64,000 nucleotides of DNA from Candidula unifasciata. Lineage: Eukaryota; Mollusca; Gastropoda; Stylommatophora; Geomitridae. Below the pieces are notes generated by a model. It was not told the DNA's origin and did no database searches. It saw only the letters and a list, made by a program, of their open reading frames with translations. The DNA lies in assembly GCA_905116865.2 (NCBI GenBank), contig CAJHNH020006623.1, positions 93,501 through 157,500 of the forward strand. The letters run 5' to 3'. Both the position numbers and the translations under genes were made by a program. The stretch's first letter is position 1. Every line of letters begins with the position of its first letter. Below, piece after piece: positions 49,135 through 63,439 of the stretch.

Positions 49135-49325
49135 TCTCCTTTTGAGATGCAATTTTTCGTTATTTTGAAGCCCCACCATGGCTCTTGCCAGGGGCCGCAA
49201 TATAAAACGACCATTAGTATGGTCTAATGGCTGAACGTAGTTTCCGTGACCTCTCCACGGGTGATCCTCATCCACATGCTGGCACTTTGTGTCATCGGGT
49301 GTTTATCGCTTGTCCTAGCTCGACA
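49135..49325 (+). repeat. Dispersed repeat of about 180 bp, four copies in window
   Basis: Landmarks are ggctcttgccaggggccgca, acctctccacgggtgatcct and tttgtgtcatcgggtgttta. Copies also at 57236-57440 (inverted), 61700-61880 and 61935-62118. No target duplication is defined. Confidence 0.7.
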
Positions 49326-50167
49326 GACATGGGAGGTTAGAATCACTGACACTAAGAAAGCACATGAAATAACAGCATCAACAGGAGCCATAATTATAGC
49401 TAATGCTATCTATCAGAGGAAGGCTCTTTAGTTGGCGGTGGAACTTGCCCAGTTCAAACCGATGATGATGATAAAGCCCCTCCCCCATTTTTTTCTCTGT
49501 TTCGACCATTACCCTGCACTCCCGCACGATTGTTACGCCACAGTTTCAATTTTCGAACTTCAAAAGAAACGAAAATTGAGTTTCTATTAGTATTGAATCC
49601 CCTCTTTTCAACGTATTCTGTAATTGTTATGAATGAACCGCTTATTTTGATATTTGATTTCGTAATCGGAAAGTTTAGCAAAGGCTTTGAATCGCTATTG
49701 TCTTTGATCAGGCACTTAGATTACTAATTTGGCCCGTTTGAGGTGACAGCTGCGTTGGGCGCTAGTCTAAAATTGTGCCGGTTAAACACTAAGCGGGCGC
49801 TAAAGGGGAGGGGAGGCAGAAAATCACTGGTAATAAAGGTTGAATTGATCCGCACAGTGAAAACTCGTTCAGGGGGCGGCATGAAGGCCAACTGTGGCCC
49901 TTGATTTCAAGCGTTGCGGTCCATAGAGAAAACCAACCATTTCCGTTTTTGTTAGTTATATTGTTCAGTGCCAGAAATGTTGGTTATCGGCGACCCATCG
50001 GCTGGCCAGTAGACGACTTTGTCGCCGGTCGGGAAAAGTATTTGGGTCTATCTCCTTGATCCCATCATTACTACAGAAGTACTTTTCATGGATCATGGTG
50101 GCGTGCAATGCTCAAGCCACTTTAAATGGTGCACAAAATGAAGTCACAATTATAACCTAAATGATCG

Positions 50168-50290
50168 GGAAGTTGCTGAAATAAGTAACAACAGAAATAC
50201 TGATCACCGGGACTGACAGCAGAGTTGCTGAAAGAAGAAACAACAGAAATACTGATCATTGGGACTGACAGCAGAGTTACTGAAATACTG
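50168..50290 (+). repeat. 54-bp direct repeat, 2.3 copies
   Basis: gttgctgaaagaagaaacaa, cagaaatactgatcattggg and actgacagcaga are repeated head to tail. Confidence 0.85.
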
Positions 50291-50662
50291 AGGTCACATG
50301 AAAAAGACATAACACTCTTTTTAAAAATCAGCATTATCATCAAGTGCCTAGCCGACTGGCGTGGGTTAACATGCCTCTTCACAATCTGCGATCCGCAACT
50401 GCACGTATCGTGTGTTGACACCCCTCCATGCCATTACAAAACACTGTCAAGATTCTTTCCGTGCTGTCTTCCTCTGTCTCTCTTTTTCACAGATCTTTCC
50501 AGTGGTCACAACATGTTCCAGTTTCTTTCTTCTCATAACATGACCGAAAAAAAAATTGGGACTGTCTCTTTCCGATTTTTGTGCTTAGTTGCTGAAAACC
50601 TTATTGGAGTGAAAAGCAAGAGAACAAGAGGTAGACAGTGAGACAAGTTAATAGACAACATC

Positions 50663-51066
50663 TAGGTTTTGAGGTTTTGAACAACGGATCAGCATCGTGG
50701 CACATGGGTAGTAACCCATAAGTGCTCCGTTCTTCTTCTAACTCAAGTCTGATTCCGAAGAAGCTCAGCACAGTGCACGGGCTCTGTAGCACCGGCGAGG
50801 ATCCTGAAATACGTTGGGTAGATTCTTAACTCAAAATTTTGCACGGGAAGCGCCTTTAGGCTACTCTTTTTTATTTTCAACTGCCAAGGGATGTTTTTAC
50901 GTGCGCAACAATGCACACGGGCGTCCGATCCCACTACCCAGAGACCAGGGGGAATTACTGAAAGTCCAAGTCCACGTGAAAAAATCCCAGCTTTTACCGG
51001 GGATTGAACTCAGAACCTCTAGCACTCGAGGCGGACACCATGCCTCGAGACCACGCAATCTCGCTG
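50663..51066 (-). mobile_element. tRNA-derived SINE family C, 404 bp, 9-bp TSD
   Basis: gacaacatc flanks it at 50654-50662 and 51067-51075. On the minus strand: GTGGTCTCGAGGCATGGTGT, CCGCCTCGAGTGCTAGAGG and GAGTTCAATCCCCGG (B box), then the family C body. It is nearly the same length as the copy at 43305-43709. Confidence 0.85.
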
Positions 51067-51507
51067 GACAACATCCAGAAACTGACCAAGTACAGTCTGC
51101 GCTTGCAACCTAACTAAGGGACTCACAAATTAAAATATTGCAGCCAATCCTCACAGCGAAGTCGGCGCCTAATTAATTGATTTAAGATGTTAGTTAACGA
51201 TTGCTCGCTCAAAATCATGCAGCCTGTTAAAATCACTTTGAGAACCGGCAAACCAGTTATTCGTTTCCATGAGGAATCAAACAGTTTTCGGAACAATGAA
51301 GATTGATGGCTTAATCTGGGAGATACAGAACCTGATGATGTCATCATGACAACACGGGAACACATGGCGCAATTCTATTGGCCGTTCATTAATCACGTGA
51401 TACCGCCGGAAATATATGTATTGTGATGACCACCGTTGTTTTAGTCGCTAGATTGGCGGCTTTGTGTGCTTTGATGTGGGATATATCAAAGAGATATATT
51501 GTCTCAG

Positions 51508-52859
<1,352 letters not shown>

Positions 52860-53904
52860 CGTAAAATAGTCATCTTGTGCTGGGGCTGGTGGTTTCCTGA
52901 TTATCTATCTGTTTATCTATCTGTCTGCCTGTCCACTATGTCTGTCTGTCTATCTGTATGTTTATATGTTTGTCTACCTAATTACCTACCAGCCGCCTCT
53001 GTAAAAGCCAATCATCACCTCTACACACACTCTCACCCCTTTGACCATGTAACAATCAACGAAAACCAGCCCTGCCGTTATCACGATTTTACCTAAAAAT
53101 AACCCTCCCATCCACGATGATCTTCGTGTCATAAAATTGGAAGAACCTGTTCGTGTGATGGACGGGGCCATGTTCGCTGGCAATTTCTGTCTTAAAATAG
53201 GTCTGAAGGGAATCCTTTCGGTGTTTGGTTTCCCCCAGAAATAAATTCGTTATCGCTTCTTGCACTGTTCTGACGTTGGTTGTAATTTCTCCTGACACGG
53301 AACTTGTGGCTTACTTGAAGCTGACATCTTGGTTCGTTCAACGCCGTTTTTCACACTGGAAAGTCTTGCCTAATTGGCGTGTTTAAAATAAAAAAAAAAA
53401 GTTGAATTCGCAGTGTGTTTGTTACCATCCTTCAAATATCTTTATCTTCCTAATCTAATTCTTGGTTTCTTCTCCTTCGTTGCTTGGTTTAATCTGTTAT
53501 TTAACTTTTCTGAGTCTTATTCCACCTTCTCAGGGTTGCCAATGCTGGGTTTTCCCCTCCCAGATCTGGGTTTTTCTTAGAGGCCTCAGGGAAATTTGTT
53601 TTTTTTTTGTCGAAAATATATCCTTATATAAAAAGTGGTAAATGTTTCGTTTTGTAACTATAAATTGTGTACATTTTAACAATCTAGGTTTTTTTGTTTG
53701 TTTGTTCATTGTCTATGTATTGCTTGGGTTTTTGTTTAACGAAGTTGGGTTTTTTGAAGAAATCCCATTGGCAGCCCTGCTCTTTCTTCTCCTCATTTTA
53801 CGTATCTTCCTCGTCCATCGCCACTGTTCCTCTTCTCCAATATATCTTCTCTGCTTCTTCAACATATCTTCTTTTCCATCAACTATTCCTAGCCTGGGAA
53901 CCCC

Positions 53905-54163
53905 CGTGATGGCGTAGCAGATAGACGCTCGCCTGCGGATCGGAAGGTTGTTGGTTTGGCTCCTGAAAAAGCAATGCTTTTCAACAAAAAATGATTGGTC
54001 GTTCAAAACTTGAATGGGTACCAGGTAAAGTACTGGGAAGTAAAGGCGGCCTGCCTGACATTGACCACATCAGCCACCTAGTGCAGCTTGGTCTATAAAA
54101 TATAGATCTAGTCTTATAAACCCAATGCGCCTGAAAGCGTAGGAAAGAGTCCTTTATTTTTTT
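53905..54163 (+). mobile_element. SINE family A
   Basis: Head: GTGATGGCGTAGCAGATAGA, then CGCCTGCGGATCGGAAGGTT; body gaatgggtaccaggtaaag and tgggaagtaaaggcggcc; end aaagagtcctttattttttt. Confidence 0.7.
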
Positions 54164-54169
54164 TTTTGA

Positions 54170-56880
54170 ATAATTCCTAGGCTTGTTATTAAGTTCCTCC
54201 TTCCGCCCCGCCCCCCCGCTTTTTTCCCTTTTTGCTTCACCATCTCCTTACTATCTGCTAACCTCTCCTACATTTCTTTCCTTCCTCTATCTGTTCGTGC
54301 TCCAGTAGGACTTTTGTATTTCTGTTTGGTTGATAAAAATGTTTGTCGAAACGCCCACATACATGCGTCTTACTGTTTAATAATTCTTTATTATTACTAT
54401 TGTTATTGTGACGTGACGCGTGGTTTAAATGTTTATGTTGTTGAGTAGGGATCTTCCTTTCAACACATTCTCTCCACTAGATAAACCGAACTAAAATCTG
54501 AGCTATGTTGCTCTCAGACAAAGTCCTGGATATCCAAGAAAACAGCCATATTGGCTCGTTAAGTATATTAACATTAGCTGAACTTGGTACCCACAAGAGA
54601 AGGCAAGGAATTTTAGATGTCTATCATTATAATGAATTATTAGACAGGGCAAGTGATTCCTCCGTCATCTACCTTCTCCCGGTGTTATTATTAATAATTA
54701 AAGAATTATTATCATATTATTTGAGCCCCCACCAAATGTACTTCTATCTATCAGTTTAGAAAACAGGTAAGATTGAATACACTTGGAATTTAACAAACGA
54801 TGTAGTATAAAACTTGACATACAGCTTTATTTTCTAACAATCAGTTAATTGACATACCCAGTTTGTTGTGTTTACACAAACAGTGACTAGCTAAAGTTAT
54901 GATAGTAATGGGTAGTTTCAGCGCGAGAACAGCACCTGGGATTAGAGTGGTGTGATGAAGGTGATAAAGTATGAACAATTTATGAACATAACTTTCATAG
55001 AACCTCTGACAGCCGTGAGCACTGTCAAGCTCTTCCTCCTCTTCCAGCTTCTTCCCTGCTTGTTTCTCCTCCTCGCCCCCACCTCGTTCTCCACCTCGTT
55101 CCCAGCTGGCCGAGTCTAACACAATGTAGGCTACTTCATGGACTGATCGTCACATGGGCGCTGTAATCATGGAAACAAAACACATACGTGTAGTATCTTG
55201 ACTTACACTAAGAATACATGTATCAATTAATACAACATATCATAATAAGATATAGCTCATCACTCCTCCTCATATTCCACATCCTCTCCAGTCTAGTCTG
55301 AAGGTATTTTGTCTTACATGGGCGTCACATATCCTGCCTTCCCTCCAATGCTATGTCATGATAGTTGACTTTCTGAGTCTGTTGTCCGTCATCACTCAGA
55401 CTTCCAACTGGCTGACATTGATATTACATGACCACGTGGAGCAGGTTATGTGCTGAAAACTCAAACAATTTATATGTGCTCTCTGTCCTGAATATTATCT
55501 TTCAGTGACAGTAAATACTGTACACCCATCATTCTCCCCCTGGGGTTATAAATCCCCTGTTTAGGTGAACACCTTAAGTGAGCACATGGTGGGCACACAA
55601 AAACGTAACAGCATCCCTGCACATATGGGCATCATGGAAACAATATAATTACATTTCATTATATCAAATGTCATTGTTCACATCTTATTTTCTACACATG
55701 AAAACATACACTGAAAAACATGTGACACAAACATACAAGAAATAGGAATAGTTGAGCAGTTCCCTAACTGAGATACTGAATTCTCACAAAGAACTATTTC
55801 AAGCAGAATGTGCAGACAAATTAGGAAAAGGTAGTATAGACTAAGCTTAACTCCCTAACCTATGTATACAAGATTAAAATTAATATTTTCTCTTACCTGG
55901 GAACTTCCCATTAATCGCCAAAACAGAATGCGACCGTAAAATTACCTTCACGTCGATCTGTGTTGTTTGCCGGCAGGCTGCGATTAATGACGGGAATTCC
56001 ACAGGCTCGAAGTATAAGTATCAATCTATTGTCCAAATTAATCTCCTCCCTTTACTGGGTTCTGCCCAACCCTCAAGACAATGACTTAAGCCACGCCTCC
56101 GGAGTACCCAACAGATCAACTTGGCTAACAAGTGGCCTGTCAGTCAATTCTGGACTGACATCCCTAGAGCAAACATTCTTAAGTGCCCAAATCTAGTTTA
56201 CACCGAATCTAACTGGCCGGTGTGAAAGACGGTCAGTGAAGCCATTGTGTTTCCTACGTGACCAAGATCCAGATAAAACATTCCTAATTGCCAAACACCT
56301 GTTCTCTCCAGAATTACACTGACGTGTTAAACTCCGACCTCCCGGCTCCACAATGTCTAGCGTCTACTCAATTCCCCTGTTCAAAAGGGCCCCGCTCAGT
56401 CTCTACAGTCTGGTCAGGAGATAACATTCTGACACTAGCGTGAGAAAGGAAATTCTCTAGCCCCGGTGTAATTGCGTAACATTACCAAAGACTTAGTCGC
56501 TTTGTCTGGACTAAGGAGTGGAAACGTTTATATCAATACGGTTTAAAGTAACATTTGGTTTAAGGGCATAGTCTCTTGTCTCTCAATAACCAGAAGAACT
56601 TATTACAAGTACTAACTTCTGGAATCACTGAGATCGTTTCGTGACAGTTATTATCATTATTATTATCATTATTGTTATTCTGATGCTGAATTTGAAGTAA
56701 ATATAATAATAATAATATACTTAAAAGCAATGAAATACACAAGCAATTATTTTTAAAGAAAGTATACAAGTATCACATGAATAAGCAATTACTTTTACAA
56801 AAAATGCGATTCATTGTTACAGGGGTCTATTATTCTTTTTAAAACTAATTATTTATCGGCTGCGGCTCGATCACCCCCTT
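54170..56880. other. No gene recognised
   Basis: About 2.7 kb without recognised coding sequence. The short open frames have no family motif. Small AT-rich microsatellites (tattatt) occur at 54690 and 56640-56720. It may hold an old element I cannot name. Confidence 0.4.
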
Positions 56881-57235
56881 CAAATTTGGCGCATATGCGA
56901 ACAGTCCCAAACCTCCCCCAGCTCCTACACCCCCATCAACGCAGAAAGGTTTTCTGACCTTAACCCCTGTTGAATTTATAGCAAGGAAAATAGTTATTTC
57001 TCCGACAAGACACACGCGAAGCACTGGTTACTGTTATTCAAAGACAGGACACAGACTTGGTTGGGTAATTAAAGTCAGCTGGAGAATTACTTCTGGGTCA
57101 CATGAAATCGCTGGAATTGAGTTTAAAAAGGCGCCTTTAACAAAGAGCTTAGCTAATTATTGAGGGGGGGGGGGGGGTTCTAAAATAATTTGGTGAGGAT
57201 GGGGGGGGGGGGGTCAATGGTAAGTAGGTAGTTGT

Positions 57236-57440
57236 ACCGCACCAGGACATCACAGAAGCGATAAGCACCCGATGACACAAAGTGCCACCAAGCGGATGAG
57301 GATCACCAGTGGAGAGGTCCCAGAAACCCCTTTCAGCCGTTAGGCCATATCTACGACTAGGCCATTTCTATGCTCTGGCTAAATTCATGGCCCCCGGCAA
57401 AAGCCAGGGTGGGGCTTCAAACAAAAAAGTTGCATCCTCA
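57236..57440 (-). repeat. Dispersed repeat of about 180 bp, inverted copy
   Basis: aagcgataagcacccgatga, cacaaagtgccaccaagcgg and gatgaggatcaccagtggag are the reverse complement of 49135-49325. Two poly-G runs (57164-57177, 57200-57211) lie just upstream. Confidence 0.7.
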
Positions 57441-57569
57441 AATGGGGATGACTGTTTAAGGTTTAAGGGCTCAATGCACCCGAGTTTCCATGTTCGGCGC
57501 CTATGGATTTAACAATCCTGGGGTTAAGCACCAGTGTATATATGTGTATGAAAATATACACACACGCGT

Positions 57570-57770
57570 GTCGCCGTGGCGTTGGCGGCAAGATGTCCGC
57601 CTGCAATTCGGAAGGTCGTGGTTCGATTCCTGTCGGAGCCGGGTACCAGGTGCAGCCCTGAGAAGTAAAGGCGACCGGCGTGAGGCTGACCACCTCGATT
57701 GGTCTAAACAAAATATATGTCTAGATCTGTATTTCCAATACGCCTAAAGGAGTGGAAAAGGGACCTTCAC
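57570..57770 (+). mobile_element. SINE family A with intact tRNA-like head
   Basis: GCCGTGGCGTTGGCGGCAAG, then TCCGCCTGCAATTCGGAAGG and GTGGTTCGATTCCTG: A- and B-box positions at tRNA spacing. The end is aaaagggaccttcac, followed by a (CA)n microsatellite (57768-57828). Confidence 0.8.
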
Positions 57771-58555
57771 ACACACGCACACGCACGCACACACACACGC
57801 ACGCACACACACACACACACACACACATGTATCCCAATTTCCTTACCCAGTGATAATTAACTTTCAACTTTCCCACATAATTTCGAAGGACATAATTAAA
57901 ACATAAATACAAAAATTTATTAAAAAAAAAAAAAAAGCGTCAGCCCATACACAGAAGAACAATAATTCCACAGAAAATTAAATTTCAAAATGTCAACGGT
58001 AATAGAATTTTCTTCTTAATTATGTTCGACCTACTTAAACATAGACACAATAACTAAAAAACAACATTGTGGAATTTCGTCAGTTTAAACTTGGGGGGAA
58101 AAAAGCTTGAAAACGGAGAGTTCAGTGAAGCCTTGACCCAGTTTCGTTTGCTAATGGCTTCTATTTAAATGTTTTAATGTTGGCGGCAGTTCGTTATTTG
58201 GTTGCAGTTTTGTGCATAAATAATCTATCTCTTACAGTTAAGAGAAAAACTGTTGAGAACTAGCCAAGGGCGGCGACTCTAACAAAGAAAATTGGGTTGG
58301 GTTGGGTTACGGGAGGAGGGCCGGCTAAGTTTCCTTTAACATTTGCTAGGTCTAATTAGTGGCTTCAAGGAATTGAAACCTTGTTTGAGAGAGTGATAGT
58401 AATAATAATCATTATTACTGAGTGATGGATGATATCAACATTTTATAATATATTTGGAGTTACATGAAATTTATGAACACATACTTAACAACAGAACTTG
58501 TAAACATGGATGAATGGTGGGCTTTTAGTGGATTTAAGAATGATAAGATGTGGTT

Positions 58556-59715
58556 TTGTAGAAGAATGGTGAGATTTTTTCGTATAGAACAATGATCAAA
58601 TGTGGTTATATACAACAAAGAAAACATGTGGTTGTAGAGAAAAATGATCAGGTGTGGCTGTATAGAACAATGGTCAGATGTGGTTGTATTGAATAATGAT
58701 CAAATGTGGTTGTATAGAACAATGATCAGATGTGATTATATACAACAAAGATAAGATGTGGTTGTATAGAACAATGATTAGATGTGGCTATATAGAACAA
58801 TGATCAGATTTTGTTGTATAGAACAATGATCAGATGTGGCTATATAGAACAATAGTCAGATCTGGTTGTATAGAACAATGATCAGATGTGATTGTATAGA
58901 ACAATAATCAGATCTGGTTGTATAGAACAATGGTCAGATGTGGTTGCATAGAACAATGATCAGATGTGGTTGCATAGAACAATGATCAGATGTGGTTGTA
59001 TATAACAATGCTCAGATGTGTGGTTGTATAGAACAATGATCAAATGTGGTTGTATAGAACAATGATCAGATGTGGTTGTATAGAACAATGACCAGATGCG
59101 GTTGTATAGAACAATGATCAGATGTGGCTATATAGAACAATGATCAGATGTGGTTGTATAGAACAATGATCAGATGTGGTTGTATATAACAATGATCAGA
59201 TGTGGTTGTATATAACAATGATCAGATGTGGTTGTATAGAACAATGATCAGATGTGGTTGTATAGAACAATGATCAGATGTGGCTATATAGAACAATGAT
59301 CAGATGTGGTTGTATTGAACAATGATCAGATGTGATTGTATAGAACAATAGTCAGATGTGTGATTCCACAGAACAATGATCAGATGTGGTTGTATAGAAC
59401 AATAGTCAGATGTGTGATTCCACAGAACAATGATCAGATGTGGTTGTATAGAACAATGATCAGATGTGGTTGTATAGAACAATGATCAGATGTGGTTGTA
59501 TATAACAATGATCAGATGTGGTTGTATATAACAATGATCAGATGTGGTTGTATAGAACAATGATCAGATGTGGTTGTATAGAACAATGATCAGATGTGGC
59601 TATATAGAACAATGATCAGATGTGGTTGTATTGAACAATGATCAGATGTGATTGTATAGAACAATAGTCAGATGTGTGATTCCACAGAACAATGATCAGA
59701 TGTGGTTGTATATCA
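58556..59715 (+). repeat. 26-bp minisatellite, about 44 copies
   Basis: The unit is gatcagatgtggttgtatag plus aacaat, with common variants ggctatatag and gattgtatag and longer blocks with gtgtgattccacag. TGATCA occurs in most units. Higher-order repetition of about 230 bp is visible: roughly 59,160-59,400 resembles 59,470-59,690. Confidence 0.95.
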
Positions 59716-59734
59716 GTTGTGAGCACTCTATAGC

Positions 59735-59890
59735 AGCTGCTACAGAGTCAGCCGTTACCCGCCTGTCACTTCGAATAATCTCCTCCACCAACTGTATTAC
59801 CTCTATTCTGCGCAGGCACCAGTTAATGAATTATTTTAATGTAATAATAATTGCCATTGTTGTTTTCCATGTTTCCACCCCATACATCAG
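59735..59890 (-). mobile_element. LINE RT C-terminal fragment, antisense
   Basis: On the minus strand it encodes LMYGVETWKTTMAI, then FINWCLRRIEVI and RSDRRVTADS, the YG.ETW and FIN.CLRRI motifs. A relative is at 63440-63700. Confidence 0.6.
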
Positions 59891-59939
59891 TAAGGATTTG
59901 GCATTAGATCTTTGCCGGAGGGAAAAGTCGTAGGAAAGC

Positions 59940-60070
59940 GAGCAACGGGTCTACAGTGATCACAAGTAGGAGATGGTCCGGCAGGCGACAAGTGTGTCGA
60001 GTACATTCAGGGCAAGAGACAAGGAATGTTTGAGGTTTTCTGCAGCCAACCTTCATTGCGAGTTTGAATA
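59940..60070 (+). mobile_element. LINE ORF2 C-terminal end
   Basis: Encodes TFRARDKECLRFSAANLHCE then FE stop, matching the end of the insertion at 37855-38288. Confidence 0.5.
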
Positions 60071-60186
60071 AATCATCATCATTATCGTAAACCACTTCTG
60101 CTGTTAAGCGCCGCGGGGAGGAATAATTTGCCATCCAGTGCACGCTGGGCTGCCACGGATTATTGTCATGCCGTGAAGGCGTAGAT

Positions 60187-60307
60187 CAGTGGCTCTCAAC
60201 CAAACCTATGCCACGACACTTTAATACAGCTCCCTCATGTTGTGACCCCTGTGAAAGGGTCATTCGACCCCAAAAAAGGATCGCGACCGAAAGGTTGAGA
60301 ACTGCTG
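60187..60307 (+). mobile_element. hAT-like MITE, 121 bp, 8-bp TSD
   Basis: The ends CAGTGGCTCTCAACC and, inverted, CAGCAGTTCTCAACC lie between gcgtagat (60179-60186) and gcgtagag (60308-60315). The surrounding sequence continues when it is removed, as shown by the related repeat at 36425-36540. Confidence 0.85.
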
Positions 60308-60319
60308 GCGTAGAGTGTC

Positions 60320-61700
60320 TTTAATGTTGTCGATCTATATCCTCCCCATCTTGTAACTGACCTGCTGAGATGTAGTGCTTGTGATGGTATCTGACCTTAT
60401 TGCTTTCTAACGAGATAGCCAAACCACTATCCCAAATATATTTTAATAGAAAAAGAGGTCGAGAGACACATCCCGCATGGTTCGGTTTCTCTACTCAAAA
60501 CTGCTAGTCTTCTGCTGATAGCGTCGCACAAAGCGCGAACCCCGTAGCTATAGCGGCGATTCCTCTGGATATCTCTATAAAGTTCCACTCGTGGACGGAA
60601 TGACGCATCTGTAAAACGAGCCTAGAACCTTCCGGAGGATAACAACTTGACCACTTCGCCACTTCAGGCGTGATCAGTTCACATGTGTAAGCGTTAGCGG
60701 GTAATGATTACACTGGTTAGGGTCTCTTCGTAGCCTCGCTGTTGAAAATATGCGCGTGCAGCTAGTATTGTAGTACTATTAACGGGTAGCCTTCCCATGT
60801 CACAATATCTGCATGAATGGCGTAAGCAAACTGCAAGCGTTCTTTTTCGCTATGTTCCACGTGTAAACAGAGTGGCGGATCTGTAATAAATAGTAAGCAA
60901 TAATAATACATAATAAAATATTTTTTTCTTTGGCAAAGGAAAGTGCAAACTAAGATAACAGTCGTTAGATGCACAACCCGCCACTGGAAAAACAAGAATT
61001 CCACTGAGACCTGAACCCAATATTATGTTCTAGTGGGCTTAAGCTTTCATCAAAATTGTTAGCGATATTAAAACTAACATGAAACATGCTTAAGATGGAA
61101 GATCCAAACAGAGATTGAATGAGTAGGGAAAAGCGTGCAACGAACAGGAATGCGATCGATAGATCAAGTTTCCTTGTTCTTGCCACCAGATGCCGAGAGA
61201 ACTATGCCAGTTTGCAAGCTGTCGTAGCTAATTTGGTCTGCGGCGGCTCTAAATTCTGCCCGCGTAACGGCGGATCTGCTACATGCAGGGGAGATAATCA
61301 GTGATATTTCAAGATTGCAAGGGGAATAATCACTCTAGAAGTTGAGATTATCTTTTTGTGTTGGGAGCAGACAAGGACAAAGAGGAAAAACGAACAAATG
61401 TATTTACGCTCGCGCGTGCGCGCACACTTTTTAATACACACCCTCAATAACTACGACGATGAAATGGGGAAAGTATGGTTAGATTACATTCTGCTTTTCA
61501 TGCACTTCATCTCGTTGTGTGTGCAGCTGGGGTCTGTAACCAAACTAACAATTCACTGAACAACTAGCTAGCTTACCAGCTGTTACAACCTATCACATTA
61601 GACTGTAAATTTATTTCATAACCGTTTTTTGTGTTGTCCCAATGTGACTGTGCCATTTGTCTATACAGTTGAACTGGGTAGTAATGTGCTACCATCCACT
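60320..61700. other. No gene recognised
   Basis: Sequence without recognised repeat or coding motif. Open frames of 60-80 codons show no family signature. Confidence 0.4.
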
Positions 61701-62118
61701 TTATGGGATGCAATTTGAAGCCCTAAACTGGCTCATGCCAGGGGTCGCAATATAGCCCGGCCAAAAAACTGGTCAAATGGCTGAACGCGGTTTCTGGGAC
61801 CTCTCCACGGGTGATCTTCATCCACATGGTGGCACTTTGTATCATCGGGTGTTTATCGCTTGTGTGATGTCCTGGTGGGATAACAGAAGATAGGTAGATA
61901 GATATAAAATTATTAGATTTAATTTACTTTTTATTCCCTTGTGAGATGCAATTGTTTCATTATTTGAAGGCCTTCCCTGGCTCTTGCCAGGGGCCGCAAT
62001 ATAGCCCGGCCATAAATTTGGTCTAATGGCTGAACGCGGTTTTTGGGACCTCTCCACCGTGATCCTCATCCACATGGTGGCACTTTGTGTCACCGGGTGT
62101 TTGTCGCTTGTGTGATGT
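61700..62118 (+). repeat. Two copies of the dispersed repeat of about 180 bp
   Basis: Copies at 61700-61880 and 61935-62118 share gccaggggtcgcaatatagc / ccaggggccgcaatatagcc and ggcactttgtatcatcgggt, and both end tcgcttgtgtgatgtcct. They stand in direct orientation with about 55 bp between them. Confidence 0.75.
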
Positions 62119-62562
62119 CCTACTACCACTAATAACTCTATGACTGAAATGATCAGTGTCAGTTCGACATTTCCTTCAACGCTCGTGATTCCTAAATTAA
62201 AGGCTTCCTTGAACTGACGGCTACGCCCCTCTACTTTCCCCCATTCCCATCATTGATAAAGCCGACCTTGTAGAGCGGGTGATTCAGCAAGGATCCACAG
62301 GCCAAGGCGATGAAGCTAATAGTTGAGGAAACTCCGAGGGACACACCAGATTTAGTCCCGCCCCTGACCACAATCAATAATTGTCCCTAGTTTGAGAGTA
62401 AAGGGCCAGGGAGCACTAACAGCCATTTAATTACTAGAGAAGCCCTAAAATAGAATGACGGCGCGGAGGAATATTCTGGGATGATAAAAGCCCATTAGTT
62501 TCCACTGGGCTCTATAATTATTTGATGTACTCAAAGTACCCTGGGATTATTTTATCTAGTAG

Positions 62563-62700
62563 CAGCTGCACGGCGCAGTGACAGAAGGCTTCCTTGCCAC
62601 CCCGGAAAGTTCTGTGTTCGAATCCATGCTTAATTTTTTTTTTCAGTGATCTACCTAGGCCTCCATCCTTGTCGACCCAACCTTAAATAGTTTGGCGGAT
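62563..62700 (+). mobile_element. tRNA-like SINE candidate
   Basis: agcagctgcacggcgcagtg then gaaagttctgtgttcgaatc give an A-box-like and a good B-box-like motif; a T-run and ttgtcgacccaaccttaaat follow. Confidence 0.4.
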
Positions 62701-62879
62701 TTCTTACAGTTATGATTTTATCCATCATTAAGTTCCCTTACTTCCCGTTTTCATCCTGACACTCCCGCTTTTAGGTGTGTCCCGGTCGTTCGGTCGGTAT
62801 ACTCCGAAAACAAATAGCCCGCCAATCGTCCCGTTTTATAAACATTTACAAATTAGTTAAAGATCGTTAAAGTGTTTAT

Positions 62880-63165
62880 TGTTCCCTTTATTTCAAAAGA
62901 ACAACAAATGAAGTGGTTTGGACACCTAACAAGAATGCCCTGGTACTATCCGCCACAGCGAGCCACACTAAAACGTTACAACGGGTATAGAGCGAGTGGA
63001 AGACCTCGGTACAGATGGAGTGATGGCATTAAGAACAGCCTTACAGAAATGAACTTCAGTCTTAATAGTGCTCTTGACAGAGCTCATCAACGAACATTAC
63101 ATCTCCCCCCGACACTTCGATGAGGTACAAGGTGGAAGAGAAAAAGAAGAAGCTCATGCTTTGAG
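62880..63165 (+). mobile_element. LINE ORF2 C-terminal end with GAA-like tail
   Basis: Encodes QQMKWFGHLTRMPWYYPPQR, then YRASGRPRYRWSDGIKNSLT and SALDRAHQRTLHLPPTLR stop, followed by gaagagaaaaagaagaagc. Related to 33040-33240 and 6150-6720. Confidence 0.75.
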
Positions 63166-63439
63166 TTTTAATACCACTTTTGAGCTAGTAATTAGGCCCT
63201 TCACCCCGGGGACCTAGAAAAGCCGGGAGTGGGATTAAACTGGCTTGCTTGCGATGTCCCGTTCTCAGTTCAAGATATAGAGGTCTATCTGATCATCGTG
63301 TACCCCAAGCGCTTCATTCCCCAAATGAAGCATAGGTCCTCAACCAACTCACGCCGAATCCTTCAGTATTGGATGCAGTTCTCCCAATGTTCTCCCTGTC
63401 TTTTAAACTTCATTCTCTAACCCCCTTCTCCGTTTTGTT

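Noticed and set aside
57570..57640. tRNA gene
   Set aside because: B box present, but the continuation matches SINE family A and no closed acceptor stem is seen. The same holds for the family B and C heads.
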